From Algoriphagus terrigena DSM 22685 (lineage in GTDB: Bacteria > Bacteroidota > Bacteroidia > Cytophagales > Cyclobacteriaceae): 64,000 bases of DNA. The position numbers and the translations under genes were made by a program. This document shows positions 53,544 through 62,907 of this stretch, piece by piece; positions within the stretch are counted from its first letter, which is position 1; each line of letters opens with the position of its first letter. The stretch covers positions 40,098 through 104,097 of the forward strand of contig NZ_AUBW01000023.1 in assembly GCF_000429445.1 (NCBI RefSeq). The letters run 5' to 3'. The notes under the pieces are model-generated. The model worked only from the letters and a program-made list of their open reading frames with translations. It was not told the DNA's origin and made no database searches.

Positions 53544-54860
53544 ATGAAAAAATTAGCCGCCTTGCTGGTATTGACCGCAGTCGCTCTGCCAACAATGTCC
53601 CAGAATTTCGTCGGTGCTCAGATTGACAGCCGCGTAGGGGTGCAGTCTCTGACCTTAAATCCCGCCTTGGGCACGCTTTCGCGCGCCAATCTTGACATCA
53701 ATCTGATCGGCGGGTCGGCGTTTGCCGGCAGTGACTACCTGTCTATCAATCTGAGTGACTTGGACGATGTTCTCGAGGGGCTGAGTTTTGATGACGATGT
53801 GGTGACCAATCCTCAGCCAGACAATAACTTCTTTGGAAATGTGGATATACTCGGTCCCTCGGTGTTGATGCGGCTTAACGCGCGGAGCATGGTTTCGCTG
53901 ACTACCCGGGCGCGGGGTTTTTTCAACCTGAATAACATCGATGGGGATTTTTATGAGTTGGTGGCCAACAGCGAAACGGGAATGGTGGACTTCACCGCGG
54001 AGATGGAGGATCTTTCGGGAATTGCGCACGTGTGGGGCGAAATTGGATTGGGTTACTCCCGGGTTTTGGTAGAGCGTGCTAATCACAGCTTCAGCGGAGG
54101 AGCAAATCTGAAGCTCCTTCTCGGCGCGGGGGGAGTCTTCGGAAACACGCCGCAGCTGAGTGCTGACTACAATTCCTCCAGTAATCTTCTCTCGACCCTG
54201 GGAACCTTAGATTATGGCTATTCATTAGGCTTTGACTCGGATGATGTGAATTTCTCAGAGGTACAGCCCGGTTTTGCCGTCGACTTGGGTTTCATCTATG
54301 AATTGAAAGGGAACACCGAAGGGTACGATTACAAGCTCAGAGCGGGCGTCTCTGTGTTGGACATTGGCTCAGTCCAATACCACGACGGATACCGGGTCAA
54401 CTACGATATGAGCGCTACGATCTCAGGAGACGAGTTTGTGGAGAAGGATTTTCAGGAAGTGCTGGAAGACAACTATACCGGGACAGAGCGGCCGTTTGAA
54501 GGGACTTTGGGTTTGCCTACCTCCCTACAGATTTTCTTGGACTATGGAATAGGCCACCGATTCTATGTCAGTGCGCAGGCAGGTATTGCTTTGAGCAAGG
54601 ACGGCGAGATCCCAGTGAGTCGGGTGATCAATACCGCCACTATCACACCGCGCATGGAGATGCGCTGGCTGAGCGTGTATAGTCCAATCAGCTACCGACA
54701 ATATGATTCGACGGCTTCGTGGGGGCTCGGTGTCAGGATAGGACCGGTACTCATCGGATCGGGGTCGATCCTGACTAATGCGATCTCTAAAAAGTCCAGA
54801 ACTGCCGACGTATACGCAGCGATCAAGTTGCCGATCTATGGCAAGGATAAATTTGACTAG
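53544..54860 (+). CDS. DUF5723 outer-membrane barrel protein
   Basis: A 438-residue protein with a signal peptide (MKKLAALLVLTAVALPTMSQ) and a repeated beta-strand pattern, with SLTLNPALGTLSRANLDINL early. I recognise the DUF5723 type, a Bacteroidota barrel family near PorP/SprF. The function is unknown. The ATG at 53544 is used rather than 53517. Monocistronic as far as can be seen. Confidence 0.75.
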   Translation: MKKLAALLVLTAVALPTMSQNFVGAQIDSRVGVQSLTLNPALGTLSRANLDINLIGGSAFAGSDYLSINLSDLDDVLEGLSFDDDVVTNPQPDNNFFGNVDILGPSVLMRLNARSMVSLTTRARGFFNLNNIDGDFYELVANSETGMVDFTAEMEDLSGIAHVWGEIGLGYSRVLVERANHSFSGGANLKLLLGAGGVFGNTPQLSADYNSSSNLLSTLGTLDYGYSLGFDSDDVNFSEVQPGFAVDLGFIYELKGNTEGYDYKLRAGVSVLDIGSVQYHDGYRVNYDMSATISGDEFVEKDFQEVLEDNYTGTERPFEGTLGLPTSLQIFLDYGIGHRFYVSAQAGIALSKDGEIPVSRVINTATITPRMEMRWLSVYSPISYRQYDSTASWGLGVRIGPVLIGSGSILTNAISKKSRTADVYAAIKLPIYGKDKFD

Positions 54861-54947
54861 GGAAAGGCCGAATGCTGTATTACGTAATGAAACAAGTGAG
54901 TATCTGTTGTCTAGCAGGACAATTGGATAGGCTTCTATTTTGAAGGC

Positions 54948-55148
54948 TTACTCCCTCCAATACGCTTCCAGAATACAAATGAGGTGCAGAATCAATCCTG
55001 GAACAATCAGCAGAAAATAGCCCGCGATCACAACGACCATCCAGACCAGCCCCTGAAGTCTCTTGCCTCTGCGAAACTGACCCCAACCGGGAATGAGAAA
55101 GCTTAAAAATGCAGCAGTTCCCGGATCGATTGTGGAGGCGTGTGTCAT
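54948..55148 (-). CDS. Small TM2-like membrane protein
   Basis: A 66-residue protein with two membrane segments (about 11-24 and 34-58) around FRRGKRLQGL. The GWGQFRRGK turn looks like the TM2/PGPGW loop of small membrane proteins. The function is unknown. A TACGTA box lies at 54881-54886, downstream of it. Confidence 0.65.
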   Translation of the reverse strand: MTHASTIDPGTAAFLSFLIPGWGQFRRGKRLQGLVWMVVVIAGYFLLIVPGLILHLICILEAYWRE

Positions 55149-55203
55149 CTGGAGAAAGGTCTATGGGTGAGGATACTTTAAGTTAAGATAATATACTCAG
55201 TTC

Positions 55204-55707
55204 TCAGCCTGCGAGTTCCGATATATAGGCTTCAAGTTTGTCAAAGGTGCCTTTGAATCCCTGTTTCATGTTGTCGTGATTTTGGAAAAATAACAGCTGT
55301 GACGCTTCAGACTCATGATGAGGATAGGAGGTAAGCTTGAGTTGGCAGCCCTCTCCATCGGGTGAGAAAGTATATTCAGTCCACATTTCCAGTGGCCAGT
55401 CGGGCCCGAAGGGAACTTCAGGTGCCTTGACGGTCTCCGCTTCGGCATTGGAAAAGGCGTTCAGCAGGGCGATCCGATGTGGCGCGTCGATTTCCAGATA
55501 GCTGAATTTCCCCCACATCTCGAAGCCATTGCCGGCTTTGAGTACATAGTGAAAAACGCCCCCAGGACGAAAATCGAAAGTTTTGATCTCCATGTCCATT
55601 CCTTTCGGCCCCCACCAGTTGACCAGATGATCTTTGGTAGAGAACATTTCAAAAACCCGAGCGGGTGAAGCGTGAAGTGTCTTGGTGATTTCGAGTGGTG
55701 GATGCAT
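55204..55707 (-). CDS. SRPBCC (AHSA1-type) domain protein
   Basis: A 167-residue START-like protein, MHPPLEITKTLHASPARVFE then VNWWGPKGM, typical of the AHSA1/ATPase-activator homolog family. It binds a small hydrophobic ligand in a helix-grip fold; the ligand is unknown. Single gene with no obvious partner. Confidence 0.9.
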   Translation of the reverse strand: MHPPLEITKTLHASPARVFEMFSTKDHLVNWWGPKGMDMEIKTFDFRPGGVFHYVLKAGNGFEMWGKFSYLEIDAPHRIALLNAFSNAEAETVKAPEVPFGPDWPLEMWTEYTFSPDGEGCQLKLTSYPHHESEASQLLFFQNHDNMKQGFKGTFDKLEAYISELAG

Positions 55708-55826
55708 AGACGTTTTTCGTTTTATTGAGTGACTCGTTAAAGTGATAGTATTTTTTGAACAGTCATCGAAAACTGTCCGCTGATCAAAGCGCCGTTATCT
55801 GAACTCTGAAAAGTTGTCGAAAAGTA

Positions 55827-55874
55827 TTTGATTCCGCTCATCCCGAAAATGCTGTCGCGCTGAGCGGAATCAAA
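55827..55874. repeat. 14-bp inverted repeat
   Basis: TTTGATTCCGCTCA (55827-55840) and TGAGCGGAATCAAA (55861-55874) form a perfect 14-bp stem with a 20-base loop. It lies 18 bases after the stop of the aldolase-like gene (minus strand). There is no long T-run, so it may be an RNA-stabilising or dispersed palindromic repeat rather than a classic terminator. Confidence 0.6.
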
Positions 55875-55892
55875 AGGGGTTTAACCTGTTCA

Positions 55893-56990
55893 CTATCCCT
55901 CGCAGTGATCGATCTTTTTCCCATCCAAACTCAGATATTCCCCCATACAATCTGCCGTCATGCAGGAGTGAACCGGCAGGATACCCAGGAGATCGCCGAC
56001 TTTGACCGAAGCGAGTAGCGAATCAGACGCTTTGATCACGCCATGTTCCTGTGAAATGCTCTTCAGATAGGAGCGGTCAGCAGGGATTGTCCAGCCGTTT
56101 TCATTCAGGAATACAACTTCTCCAAAGTTCTTGTTACCTGAAGCGTCGATCAGGACGTCCTTGGCCAGGTGAACTCCGCCACCGTGGATCAGGATCTCTC
56201 CGCGCTCTTTGCTGATGTCGACGACCGGCACCGCGAGACAGACCGAAATATCTTCTTTCGTGCAGCTGCCCAACTCTGCCTGCATCAGGTCAAAGAAGAC
56301 AAAATTTCCAGGTCCAAGTTCGTCGATGTCGCCAAAGTCTTCCGTCACGGCACAGCCTGGTGTATCGCCCACGCGGGTCAGGAGATTTGGGAACTCGCCT
56401 TGGTATTTCATCTTAAGCATGTGTAGCGCCTGACGGCTTTGCTCATAGATTCCAGCCTTGTCAGACGTATAGTAGGTGTGGCCAGGATGTAGATAAAAGC
56501 CCTTGAAATTCAGGTTTTCGGACTTGCTGGCGATCCGGAGGATTTCCTCTATGGTGCCAAAGTCAGAGATATGCACGCCGGTTCTGCCGTAGCCAGCATC
56601 GATCTCGATGAAAAATCCAACAGAGTTGCTGAGTCCGTCGACGAGTTTTTGAGCAGTTGCGGCATTTACCAACTGCACCGAAAAGGATTGAGTGGCGGCG
56701 AGCTGGCTGAGTTTTGGAGTTTCCAGAGGATTGAAAGGAAACGCGATGTGGATGTTGTCCCAGCCTTGTCCGCATAGATATTCTGCCATCTTGATGGAGG
56801 AAGCGGTCACTTCTCTGATGCCGTATTCTTTGGCCCAGTTTCCGATTTCGTGGGATTGGGCGGTCTTCCAGTGGGGCACGAGTTTCTTGCCGTTTCGTTT
56901 GGCTTTGTCGGCCATCCGTTTGATGTTGGCCCGGGTGATGGACTCGCTGATTAAAAGTGTAGGGGAAGTGATTTGATCGAGGTAGGACAT
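55893..56990 (-). CDS. D-threonine aldolase-like PLP enzyme (DSD1 family)
   Basis: A 365-residue fold-type III PLP enzyme with the alanine-racemase N-terminal domain. PLP lysine is K42 in PHWKTAQS. The C-terminal domain has the metal motif HSCMTADCM. The family includes D-threonine aldolase and D-serine dehydratase, which act on D-hydroxy amino acids; which reaction applies cannot be read here. Confidence 0.88.
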   Translation of the reverse strand: MSYLDQITSPTLLISESITRANIKRMADKAKRNGKKLVPHWKTAQSHEIGNWAKEYGIREVTASSIKMAEYLCGQGWDNIHIAFPFNPLETPKLSQLAATQSFSVQLVNAATAQKLVDGLSNSVGFFIEIDAGYGRTGVHISDFGTIEEILRIASKSENLNFKGFYLHPGHTYYTSDKAGIYEQSRQALHMLKMKYQGEFPNLLTRVGDTPGCAVTEDFGDIDELGPGNFVFFDLMQAELGSCTKEDISVCLAVPVVDISKERGEILIHGGGVHLAKDVLIDASGNKNFGEVVFLNENGWTIPADRSYLKSISQEHGVIKASDSLLASVKVGDLLGILPVHSCMTADCMGEYLSLDGKKIDHCEG

Positions 56991-57322
56991 TCCGGTTTGG
57001 GTTTTGGTATTTTGTCTAAAAGTAAAAAGGAAGTTTCAAGACGCAAGAGATAAGACGTGAGACATTAGAATCAAGAAGCTAGAATTAAGACTTAATACAA
57101 CGGATTTTTTAGATCTGCGCCCAAGAGTTCCCTTCCTCAAGTCGAAACCGCTCACGGAGAGGTAGCACGACCAGAACCCATCCGTCTTTTTCGCCCTTTC
57201 CTCAAATTCCCGACAGAGATATGCATAAGCCCATCAATTCTGCTAATTTTGTCCCCCGATAAAAAAGGCCTTTTTATAGGCTCATTAACACTAATAGTTC
57301 ATTTCTGCACCTCAGACCTTCC
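56991..57322. repeat. Intergenic region with degenerate purine-rich short repeats
   Basis: Bases 57035-57095 hold a degenerate short repeat (CAAGACG, CAAGAGAT, AAGACGTGA, AGACATTAG, AATCAAG, AAGCTAG, AATTAAGAC). Similar purine-rich strings occur between genes in other Bacteroidota from memory. Further right, TAATTTTG (57244-57251) fits the -7 consensus for alaS. No gene seen. Confidence 0.5.
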
Positions 57323-59947
57323 ATGGAAGCAAAGAAAATACGGAGTACCTTCATCGAGTTTTTCCAATCCAAACAGCACCAGTACGTTCCTTCATCCCCG
57401 ATTGTGGTCAAAAACGACCCCACCCTCATGTTTACCAACGCGGGGATGAACCAGTTCAAGGACGCTTTTCTCGGCAATGAGATTGCCAAATTCCCACGGG
57501 TCGCCAACTCACAAAAGTGCCTTCGGGTAAGCGGGAAGCACAATGACCTCGAAGAAGTCGGTGTGGATACCTATCACCACACGATGTTTGAGATGCTCGG
57601 CAACTGGTCTTTTGGAGATTACTTCAAAAAAGAAGCGATCGAGTGGGCTTGGGAGCTTCTGACGGAAGTCTATCAACTGCCAAAAGACAGATTGTACGCC
57701 TCTGTTTTCAAAGGAGACTCGGGAGACAAGCTCGAAATGGATCAGGAAGCCTTCGATCTGTGGAGTAAGATCGTTCCGACGGAGCGTATAATCATGGGTT
57801 CGAAGAAGGACAACTTCTGGGAAATGGGCGATACCGGACCTTGCGGGCCTTGCTCTGAGGTACACATCGATCTGAGATCCGACGCCGAACGGGCGCTGAT
57901 CCCCGGTCAAGATCTGGTCAACAATGACCATCCCCAGGTGATCGAGATTTGGAACCTGGTCTTCATGCAGTTTAACAGATTGGCGGACGGAAGTCTGAAA
58001 GAGCTTCCCGCCAAGCACGTGGATACGGGAATGGGATTTGAGCGTCTGGTGAGAGCAGTACAGTTCAAGTCTTCCAACTACGATACCGATTTGTTCACGC
58101 CGTTTTTGGACGCGATTGCCAAGAAATCCGGCAAGACCTATGGCTTGGACGAGCAGACAGATATAGCGTTCCGCGTGATTGTGGATCACATCCGCGCCAT
58201 TTCATTTACCATTGCCGATGGTCAGATCCCATCCAACAATAAGGCTGGCTATGTTATCCGTCGAATTCTCAGAAGAGCTGTTCGCTATGGCTATACCTTT
58301 TTGGGATTGCAGCAGCCGTTTCTGTTTGAGCTGGCTCCATTGATCGCAGAGTACTTCGGAGATATTTTCCCGGAAGTGAGACAGCAGCAGGAGTTTATCG
58401 CCAAGGTGATCTACGAAGAGGAGGCTTCTTTCCTGAGGACTCTGGACAACGGGCTGAAAATGCTCGAATCGATCAAGGCTGAGCTGACCGCGAAAGGCGA
58501 AAACGTACTTCCCGGCAAGACAGCTTTTGAGCTGTATGATACCTTTGGTTTTCCATTGGATTTGACTTCCCTGATCGCCAGAGAAAATGGCTTTTCGGTG
58601 GATGAGAAAGGTTTTTCCGAGGAGATGGAAAAGCAGAAAACACGCTCGCGCGCCGCGTCTGAGCAAGAAACAGGTGACTGGATCTTGGTGAGTGAAGACA
58701 CCGGGGTGGAGTTTATCGGCTATGATTTTACCGAGGCGTACTCCCATATTATCAAGCATCGTACGATCACTGACAAAAAGGGCGACCGCTACCAATTGGT
58801 GCTGGACAAGACTCCTTTTTACGCTGAGAGTGGCGGACAGGTTGGAGATACCGGTTGGTTGATTTCCGATTCTGAAAAGATCCGCGTGCTGGACACCAAG
58901 AAGGAGAATGACCTGATTGTGCACTTTGTCGAGAAGCTGCCTGCCAATCCCCAGGCAAGATTTTCCTCGGAAGTAGACCGCGAGCGGAGACAACTGAGCA
59001 TGAATAATCACACGGCGACGCACTTGCTCCAGTCAGCATTGAAGGCGGTGCTGGGTGATCATATCCAGCAGCGGGGTTCACTGGTCAACGAGCATCTGCT
59101 CCGGTTTGATTTTTCCCACTTTGGGAAGATGACCGAGGATGAAATCGCTCAGGTGGAAGCCATCGTCAATGCCAAGGTGCGGGAGAATATTCCGCTTTTT
59201 GAGCAGCGGAATGTCCCGATTGAGGAAGCGAAAAAGATGGGTGCAACCGCGCTTTTTGGTGAAAAATATGGGGACTTTGTCCGTGTGATTACTTTTGATA
59301 AAAACTTCTCCGTCGAACTTTGCGGAGGAACGCACGTTCCTTCTACAGGTCAGATCGGCTTGTTCAAGATCACGTCCGAGGGATCCATTGCTTCTGGAGT
59401 TCGTAGGATTGAAGCGATCACATCCAAGGCTGCCGAAGGGTATTTGCGTGAGCAGGAGACTTTGGTCAGGGAGATTCAAGACTTGATGAAGAATCCGAAA
59501 GATGTGAAGAAGGCCATTGAAGCCCTGATTCAGGAACGAAATGAACTGCGTAAGGAAATCGAATCGCTACATCTGGAGAAAGCTTCGGGATTGAAAACTG
59601 AGCTTTTGAAGCAAGTGGTCGAAAAAGACGGGATGAATATCCTGATCGGGCAAATCGAACTGCCTAATGCGGATTCCTTGAAGAAGCTGGTTTACGAATT
59701 GAAGAACGAGGTGTCAAATGCCTTGGTCATCCTGGCTGCCAAGATTGAGGACAAACCTCAGGTTGCAGTCATCTTGGATGAAGCGCTTATCGCCGGCAAA
59801 GGACTGAACGCAGGTCAGATTGTTCGAGATCTTGCCAAAGAAATCCAGGGTGGAGGAGGAGGTCAGCCCTTCTTTGCGACCGCAGGTGGAAAGGATCTCG
59901 CCGGACTGGGAAAAGTAGTGGGCAAGGCCAAGGAAATGTTTTTATAA
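57323..59947 (+). CDS. alaS: Alanyl-tRNA synthetase
   Basis: An 874-residue class II synthetase. It starts with the AlaRS motif (KKIRSTFIEFF ... PTLMFTNAGMNQFKD), has the editing-site HTATH (in NNHTATHLL) and CGGTH, and ends in the DHHA1 domain (GGGGGQPFFATAGG). It attaches alanine to tRNA-Ala. gatB follows after 18 bases, an unusual but logical pairing of two tRNA-charging genes. Confidence 0.98.
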   Translation: MEAKKIRSTFIEFFQSKQHQYVPSSPIVVKNDPTLMFTNAGMNQFKDAFLGNEIAKFPRVANSQKCLRVSGKHNDLEEVGVDTYHHTMFEMLGNWSFGDYFKKEAIEWAWELLTEVYQLPKDRLYASVFKGDSGDKLEMDQEAFDLWSKIVPTERIIMGSKKDNFWEMGDTGPCGPCSEVHIDLRSDAERALIPGQDLVNNDHPQVIEIWNLVFMQFNRLADGSLKELPAKHVDTGMGFERLVRAVQFKSSNYDTDLFTPFLDAIAKKSGKTYGLDEQTDIAFRVIVDHIRAISFTIADGQIPSNNKAGYVIRRILRRAVRYGYTFLGLQQPFLFELAPLIAEYFGDIFPEVRQQQEFIAKVIYEEEASFLRTLDNGLKMLESIKAELTAKGENVLPGKTAFELYDTFGFPLDLTSLIARENGFSVDEKGFSEEMEKQKTRSRAASEQETGDWILVSEDTGVEFIGYDFTEAYSHIIKHRTITDKKGDRYQLVLDKTPFYAESGGQVGDTGWLISDSEKIRVLDTKKENDLIVHFVEKLPANPQARFSSEVDRERRQLSMNNHTATHLLQSALKAVLGDHIQQRGSLVNEHLLRFDFSHFGKMTEDEIAQVEAIVNAKVRENIPLFEQRNVPIEEAKKMGATALFGEKYGDFVRVITFDKNFSVELCGGTHVPSTGQIGLFKITSEGSIASGVRRIEAITSKAAEGYLREQETLVREIQDLMKNPKDVKKAIEALIQERNELRKEIESLHLEKASGLKTELLKQVVEKDGMNILIGQIELPNADSLKKLVYELKNEVSNALVILAAKIEDKPQVAVILDEALIAGKGLNAGQIVRDLAKEIQGGGGGQPFFATAGGKDLAGLGKVVGKAKEMFL

Positions 59948-59965
59948 TCGCTGAAATAGCAAAAA

Positions 59966-61426
59966 ATGTTAAGCGAAGAACTCAGAAATAAATATCAGTT
60001 GGTGATCGGCTTGGAAGTCCACGCACAGTTGCTGACTGAGAGTAAAATGTTCGCCGCCGACGCAAACGAGTACGGACAATCGCCGAATACGCTGATCTCT
60101 GTCATTACTTTGGGACATCCGGGTACCTTGCCCAAAGTGAACAAAAAGGCCGTGGAGTTTGCCATCCGGATGGGATTGGCCTGCAATTCTGAGATCACGC
60201 GACATAATATTTTCTCCAGAAAAAATTACTTCTATCCTGACCTTCCAAAAGGCTATCAGATCACTCAAGACAAGGGACCAATCTGTGTCGGAGGGGTCGT
60301 GCCGATCCAACTGGCCGACGGTACCGAGCGGGTGATCCAACTCAACCGGGTTCACATGGAAGAGGATGCTGGCAAGTCCATCCATCTAGCGGGAGAAACA
60401 GATACTTTAGTAGACTACAACCGGGCTGGCACTCCGCTGGTCGAGATCGTCACCGAGCCGGATCTGCGTACACCTGAGGAAGCTTATGCTTTCCTCGCGG
60501 AAATCAAAAAACTGGTCAAGTACCTCGATATCTGTGACGGCAATATGGAAGAAGGATCGCTTCGATGTGATGCCAACGTCTCTGTGATGCTGAAAGGCGC
60601 GACAGAATACGGCAAGAAGGTAGAGGTGAAGAATATGAACTCCTTCCGCAACGTCGCCCGGGCCATCGAGCACGAGCACGAGCGGATCATCGGCTTGTTG
60701 GAAGCCGGAATTGAAGTGATCTCAGAAACCAGAACCTTCGACGCCAATACGGGAATCACGGCGAGCATGCGAACCAAAGAGGATTTGAATGACTACCGCT
60801 ACTTCCCGGAGCCCGATTTGAGTCCGGTGGTGATTTCGGAAGAATGGTTGCAATCGGTAAAAACATCCATGCCTGCGTTGCCGAGGGAGCTTTACCATAA
60901 GTTTATGGACGTCTATGGATTGCCTGCTTATGACGCAGCATTCCTGACCGAATCAAAGGAAATTGCCCTTTGGTTTGATACACTTTGTGCCAAAACGAAC
61001 AACTACAAAGCTGCTTCGAACTGGATGATGGGGCCGGTGAAGTCTCATCTGAACGACGAAGGGCTCGATATTCGTGAGTATCCAATTCAACCCGAGGCAC
61101 TGGCGGATCTGATCGCCTTGGTGGACGAAGGGAAAGTTTCTTTTTCCACAGCTTCGCAAAAGATATATCCTGAGTTGTTTAAAGCGGCTGGGGAAACTTC
61201 CCTGGCAATCGCCCAGCGCCTGAATCTGATTCAGGAAAGCGATGCGGATTCGCTGAAGCCGATTGTGGAAAGTGTTCTGGCAGAAAATGCCGCGAAAGTA
61301 AAAGAATACCGCTCGGGCAAAAAAGGCCTGATGGGCATGTTTATGGGTGAAGTGATGAAGAAATCAAAGGGTAAGGCAGATCCGAAAGTTGCTACGCAAA
61401 TTTTGACAGAATTGCTTGAAAATTAA
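59966..61426 (+). CDS. gatB: Asp/Glu-tRNA amidotransferase subunit B
   Basis: A 486-residue GatB. The GatB signature (VIGLEVHAQL ... GSLRCDANVS ... EVKNMNSFRNVARAI) and the C-terminal YqeY-like domain are present. It converts misacylated Glu-tRNA-Gln and Asp-tRNA-Asn to the correct forms with GatA and GatC, which are not in the window. Followed directly by the dispersed element at 61431. Confidence 0.98.
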   Translation: MLSEELRNKYQLVIGLEVHAQLLTESKMFAADANEYGQSPNTLISVITLGHPGTLPKVNKKAVEFAIRMGLACNSEITRHNIFSRKNYFYPDLPKGYQITQDKGPICVGGVVPIQLADGTERVIQLNRVHMEEDAGKSIHLAGETDTLVDYNRAGTPLVEIVTEPDLRTPEEAYAFLAEIKKLVKYLDICDGNMEEGSLRCDANVSVMLKGATEYGKKVEVKNMNSFRNVARAIEHEHERIIGLLEAGIEVISETRTFDANTGITASMRTKEDLNDYRYFPEPDLSPVVISEEWLQSVKTSMPALPRELYHKFMDVYGLPAYDAAFLTESKEIALWFDTLCAKTNNYKAASNWMMGPVKSHLNDEGLDIREYPIQPEALADLIALVDEGKVSFSTASQKIYPELFKAAGETSLAIAQRLNLIQESDADSLKPIVESVLAENAAKVKEYRSGKKGLMGMFMGEVMKKSKGKADPKVATQILTELLEN

Positions 61427-61430
61427 ACTT

Positions 61431-61551
61431 ATGAAATCGAGCATGATTCAAGCGTGTCCCAGAGGATGATTATTGGCCATGCGAGATTCTCCCGGTCCGC
61501 CGCGGCGGACGGGACAGGCTATCTGACCTTTTAGAATAAATTAATAAACAG
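61431..61551 (+). repeat. Third copy of the dispersed start-codon element
   Basis: It begins ATGAAATCGAGCAT at 61431 and ends right before ATGAAA at 61552, the start of the next gene. It shares GATGATTAT, GCGAGATTC and GGGACAGGCTAT with the copies at 30134-30339. The hairpin differs: GTCCGCCGCGGCGGAC (61495-61510) flanked by CCC and GGG. ATCTGACC (61521-61528) matches ATGTGGCC of copy 2 and is 23 bases before the start codon. Confidence 0.8.
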
Positions 61552-62664
61552 ATGAAATACGCAATGATAGGAGTTTGGACATTGGCCGTGATGGCTTTTT
61601 TCTCCTGCGGGGGAAGCGGATCTGATACCGAAGGAAAGGTCAAGATTTCTGGAAAGATCGAGAATGCACCGGAAGGTGTGGTCGTTCTTTCCCAGTTTAC
61701 AGACAGCCGACCCAAAGTATTGGATACGCTGGAAATTTCTAAAAACGGAGAGTTTACCTACGAATTGGCGATTGCCACTCCGACCTTCTACGAACTGAAT
61801 ATCCATGGGCAAAAAGTAGTCCGCCTCGCACTCCTGGATGAAGATGTGAATGTCAACTACAACTTCTCAAATCCAGAAAGCCTGACGATCGAAGGATCCG
61901 CAGACACCCAGGAGATGCTCAAGCTGGAGAAGTTGATGGAGACCTATCAGACAGAAGTCAACAAGCTCAACGAGGCCTACTATGAAGCGATGAGCAAGAA
62001 TGACTCAGAGGCCATCAAAAAAATTCAGGCAGAAGCGATGGTGCTGGAATCCATGCAAGCTGACCGGGTCAAAGAGATGATCACCAGTATGGGGGATTCA
62101 TTCGCTTCCATGGCGGCCATCGGGCTTTTGAATCCCAAGACGGACTTTCAGTTCATCGATGAGCTGGTGGTGAAGCTAAACGAAAACTATCCGGGCACGA
62201 CCGCGATTCTTCAAGTAAAGCAGCAACTCGACGAGATGCGAGCGCTTTCTGTGGGGCAGCCAGCGCCGGAGATCGAGCTGCCTGGCCCTGATGGCACGGT
62301 GGTGAAGCTGTCGGATCTGCGTGGGAAATATGTCCTGATCGACTTCTGGGCAGCATGGTGCAAGCCTTGCCGTCAAGAAAATCCAAACGTGGTACGGCTC
62401 TACAATCAATACAAAGACAAGGGATTTGAAGTGTACGGCGTCTCTTTGGACAGAACCAAGGAGGATTGGGTGAAGGCCATTGCTGAGGATGGCTTGACTT
62501 GGACTCAGGTCTCCGACCTAAAATACTTTAATTCAGTGGCTGCAGAACTGTATCAGATCGAAGCCATTCCTGCGACTTATATGGTTGATCCGGAGGGAAA
62601 GATCATGGCCAAAGATCTCAGGGGGGCAAGCTTGGAGAGCAAACTTGCTGAGCTGTTTGACTGA
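61552..62664 (+). CDS. TlpA-like thiol-disulphide lipoprotein (DUF4369 plus thioredoxin domain)
   Basis: A 370-residue lipoprotein with lipobox MAFFSCGG. Residues about 27-120 form the N-terminal DUF4369-type beta domain, 120-220 a helical linker, and 225-370 a TlpA/thioredoxin-like domain with active-site C270-K-P-C273. It is anchored in the periplasm and probably reduces or oxidises thiols, as in cytochrome c or envelope maturation. Its start codon is immediately preceded by the dispersed element. Confidence 0.93.
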   Translation: MKYAMIGVWTLAVMAFFSCGGSGSDTEGKVKISGKIENAPEGVVVLSQFTDSRPKVLDTLEISKNGEFTYELAIATPTFYELNIHGQKVVRLALLDEDVNVNYNFSNPESLTIEGSADTQEMLKLEKLMETYQTEVNKLNEAYYEAMSKNDSEAIKKIQAEAMVLESMQADRVKEMITSMGDSFASMAAIGLLNPKTDFQFIDELVVKLNENYPGTTAILQVKQQLDEMRALSVGQPAPEIELPGPDGTVVKLSDLRGKYVLIDFWAAWCKPCRQENPNVVRLYNQYKDKGFEVYGVSLDRTKEDWVKAIAEDGLTWTQVSDLKYFNSVAAELYQIEAIPATYMVDPEGKIMAKDLRGASLESKLAELFD

Positions 62665-62683
62665 CACCGGAGAAACTCCCAAC

Positions 62684-62721
62684 AAAAAGCCCCTGACCTT
62701 CGAGGATCAGGGGCTTTTTTT
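62684..62721 (+). terminator. Terminator of the TlpA-like gene
   Basis: GCCCCTGA (62689-62696) and TCAGGGGC (62707-62714), with a further CCT/AGG pairing inside, form a strong stem followed by seven T. It can act in both directions because of the A-run on the left. Confidence 0.9.
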
Positions 62722-62731
62722 GTGGGTAATG

Positions 62732-62749
62732 TGGTCAAAAATAGTTGGT
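62732..62749 (+). repeat. Left terminal inverted repeat of the IS
   Basis: TGGTCAAAAATAGTTGGT, an exact complement of the right end at 63976-63993. Confidence 0.9.
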
Positions 62750-62907
62750 GACTTTGGTTGGAAAATTTCTTAAAATGTCGGGCAGGTTTGAAGAGGACGT
62801 GAGCTCTGCTGAGGAGCAACTTACCAGCAATAGAATCTGCCAAGTGGAATGAAGGGGCTTCGTTTTTCGGAGCCCTTTTTTCACGCTTCATTCTTCTTGT
62901 TCCATGG

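Noticed and set aside
54881..54886. Single TACGTA after the DUF5723 gene
   Set aside because: Isolated copies are expected about 16 times in 64 kb by chance; only the cluster at 5132-5416 is notable.
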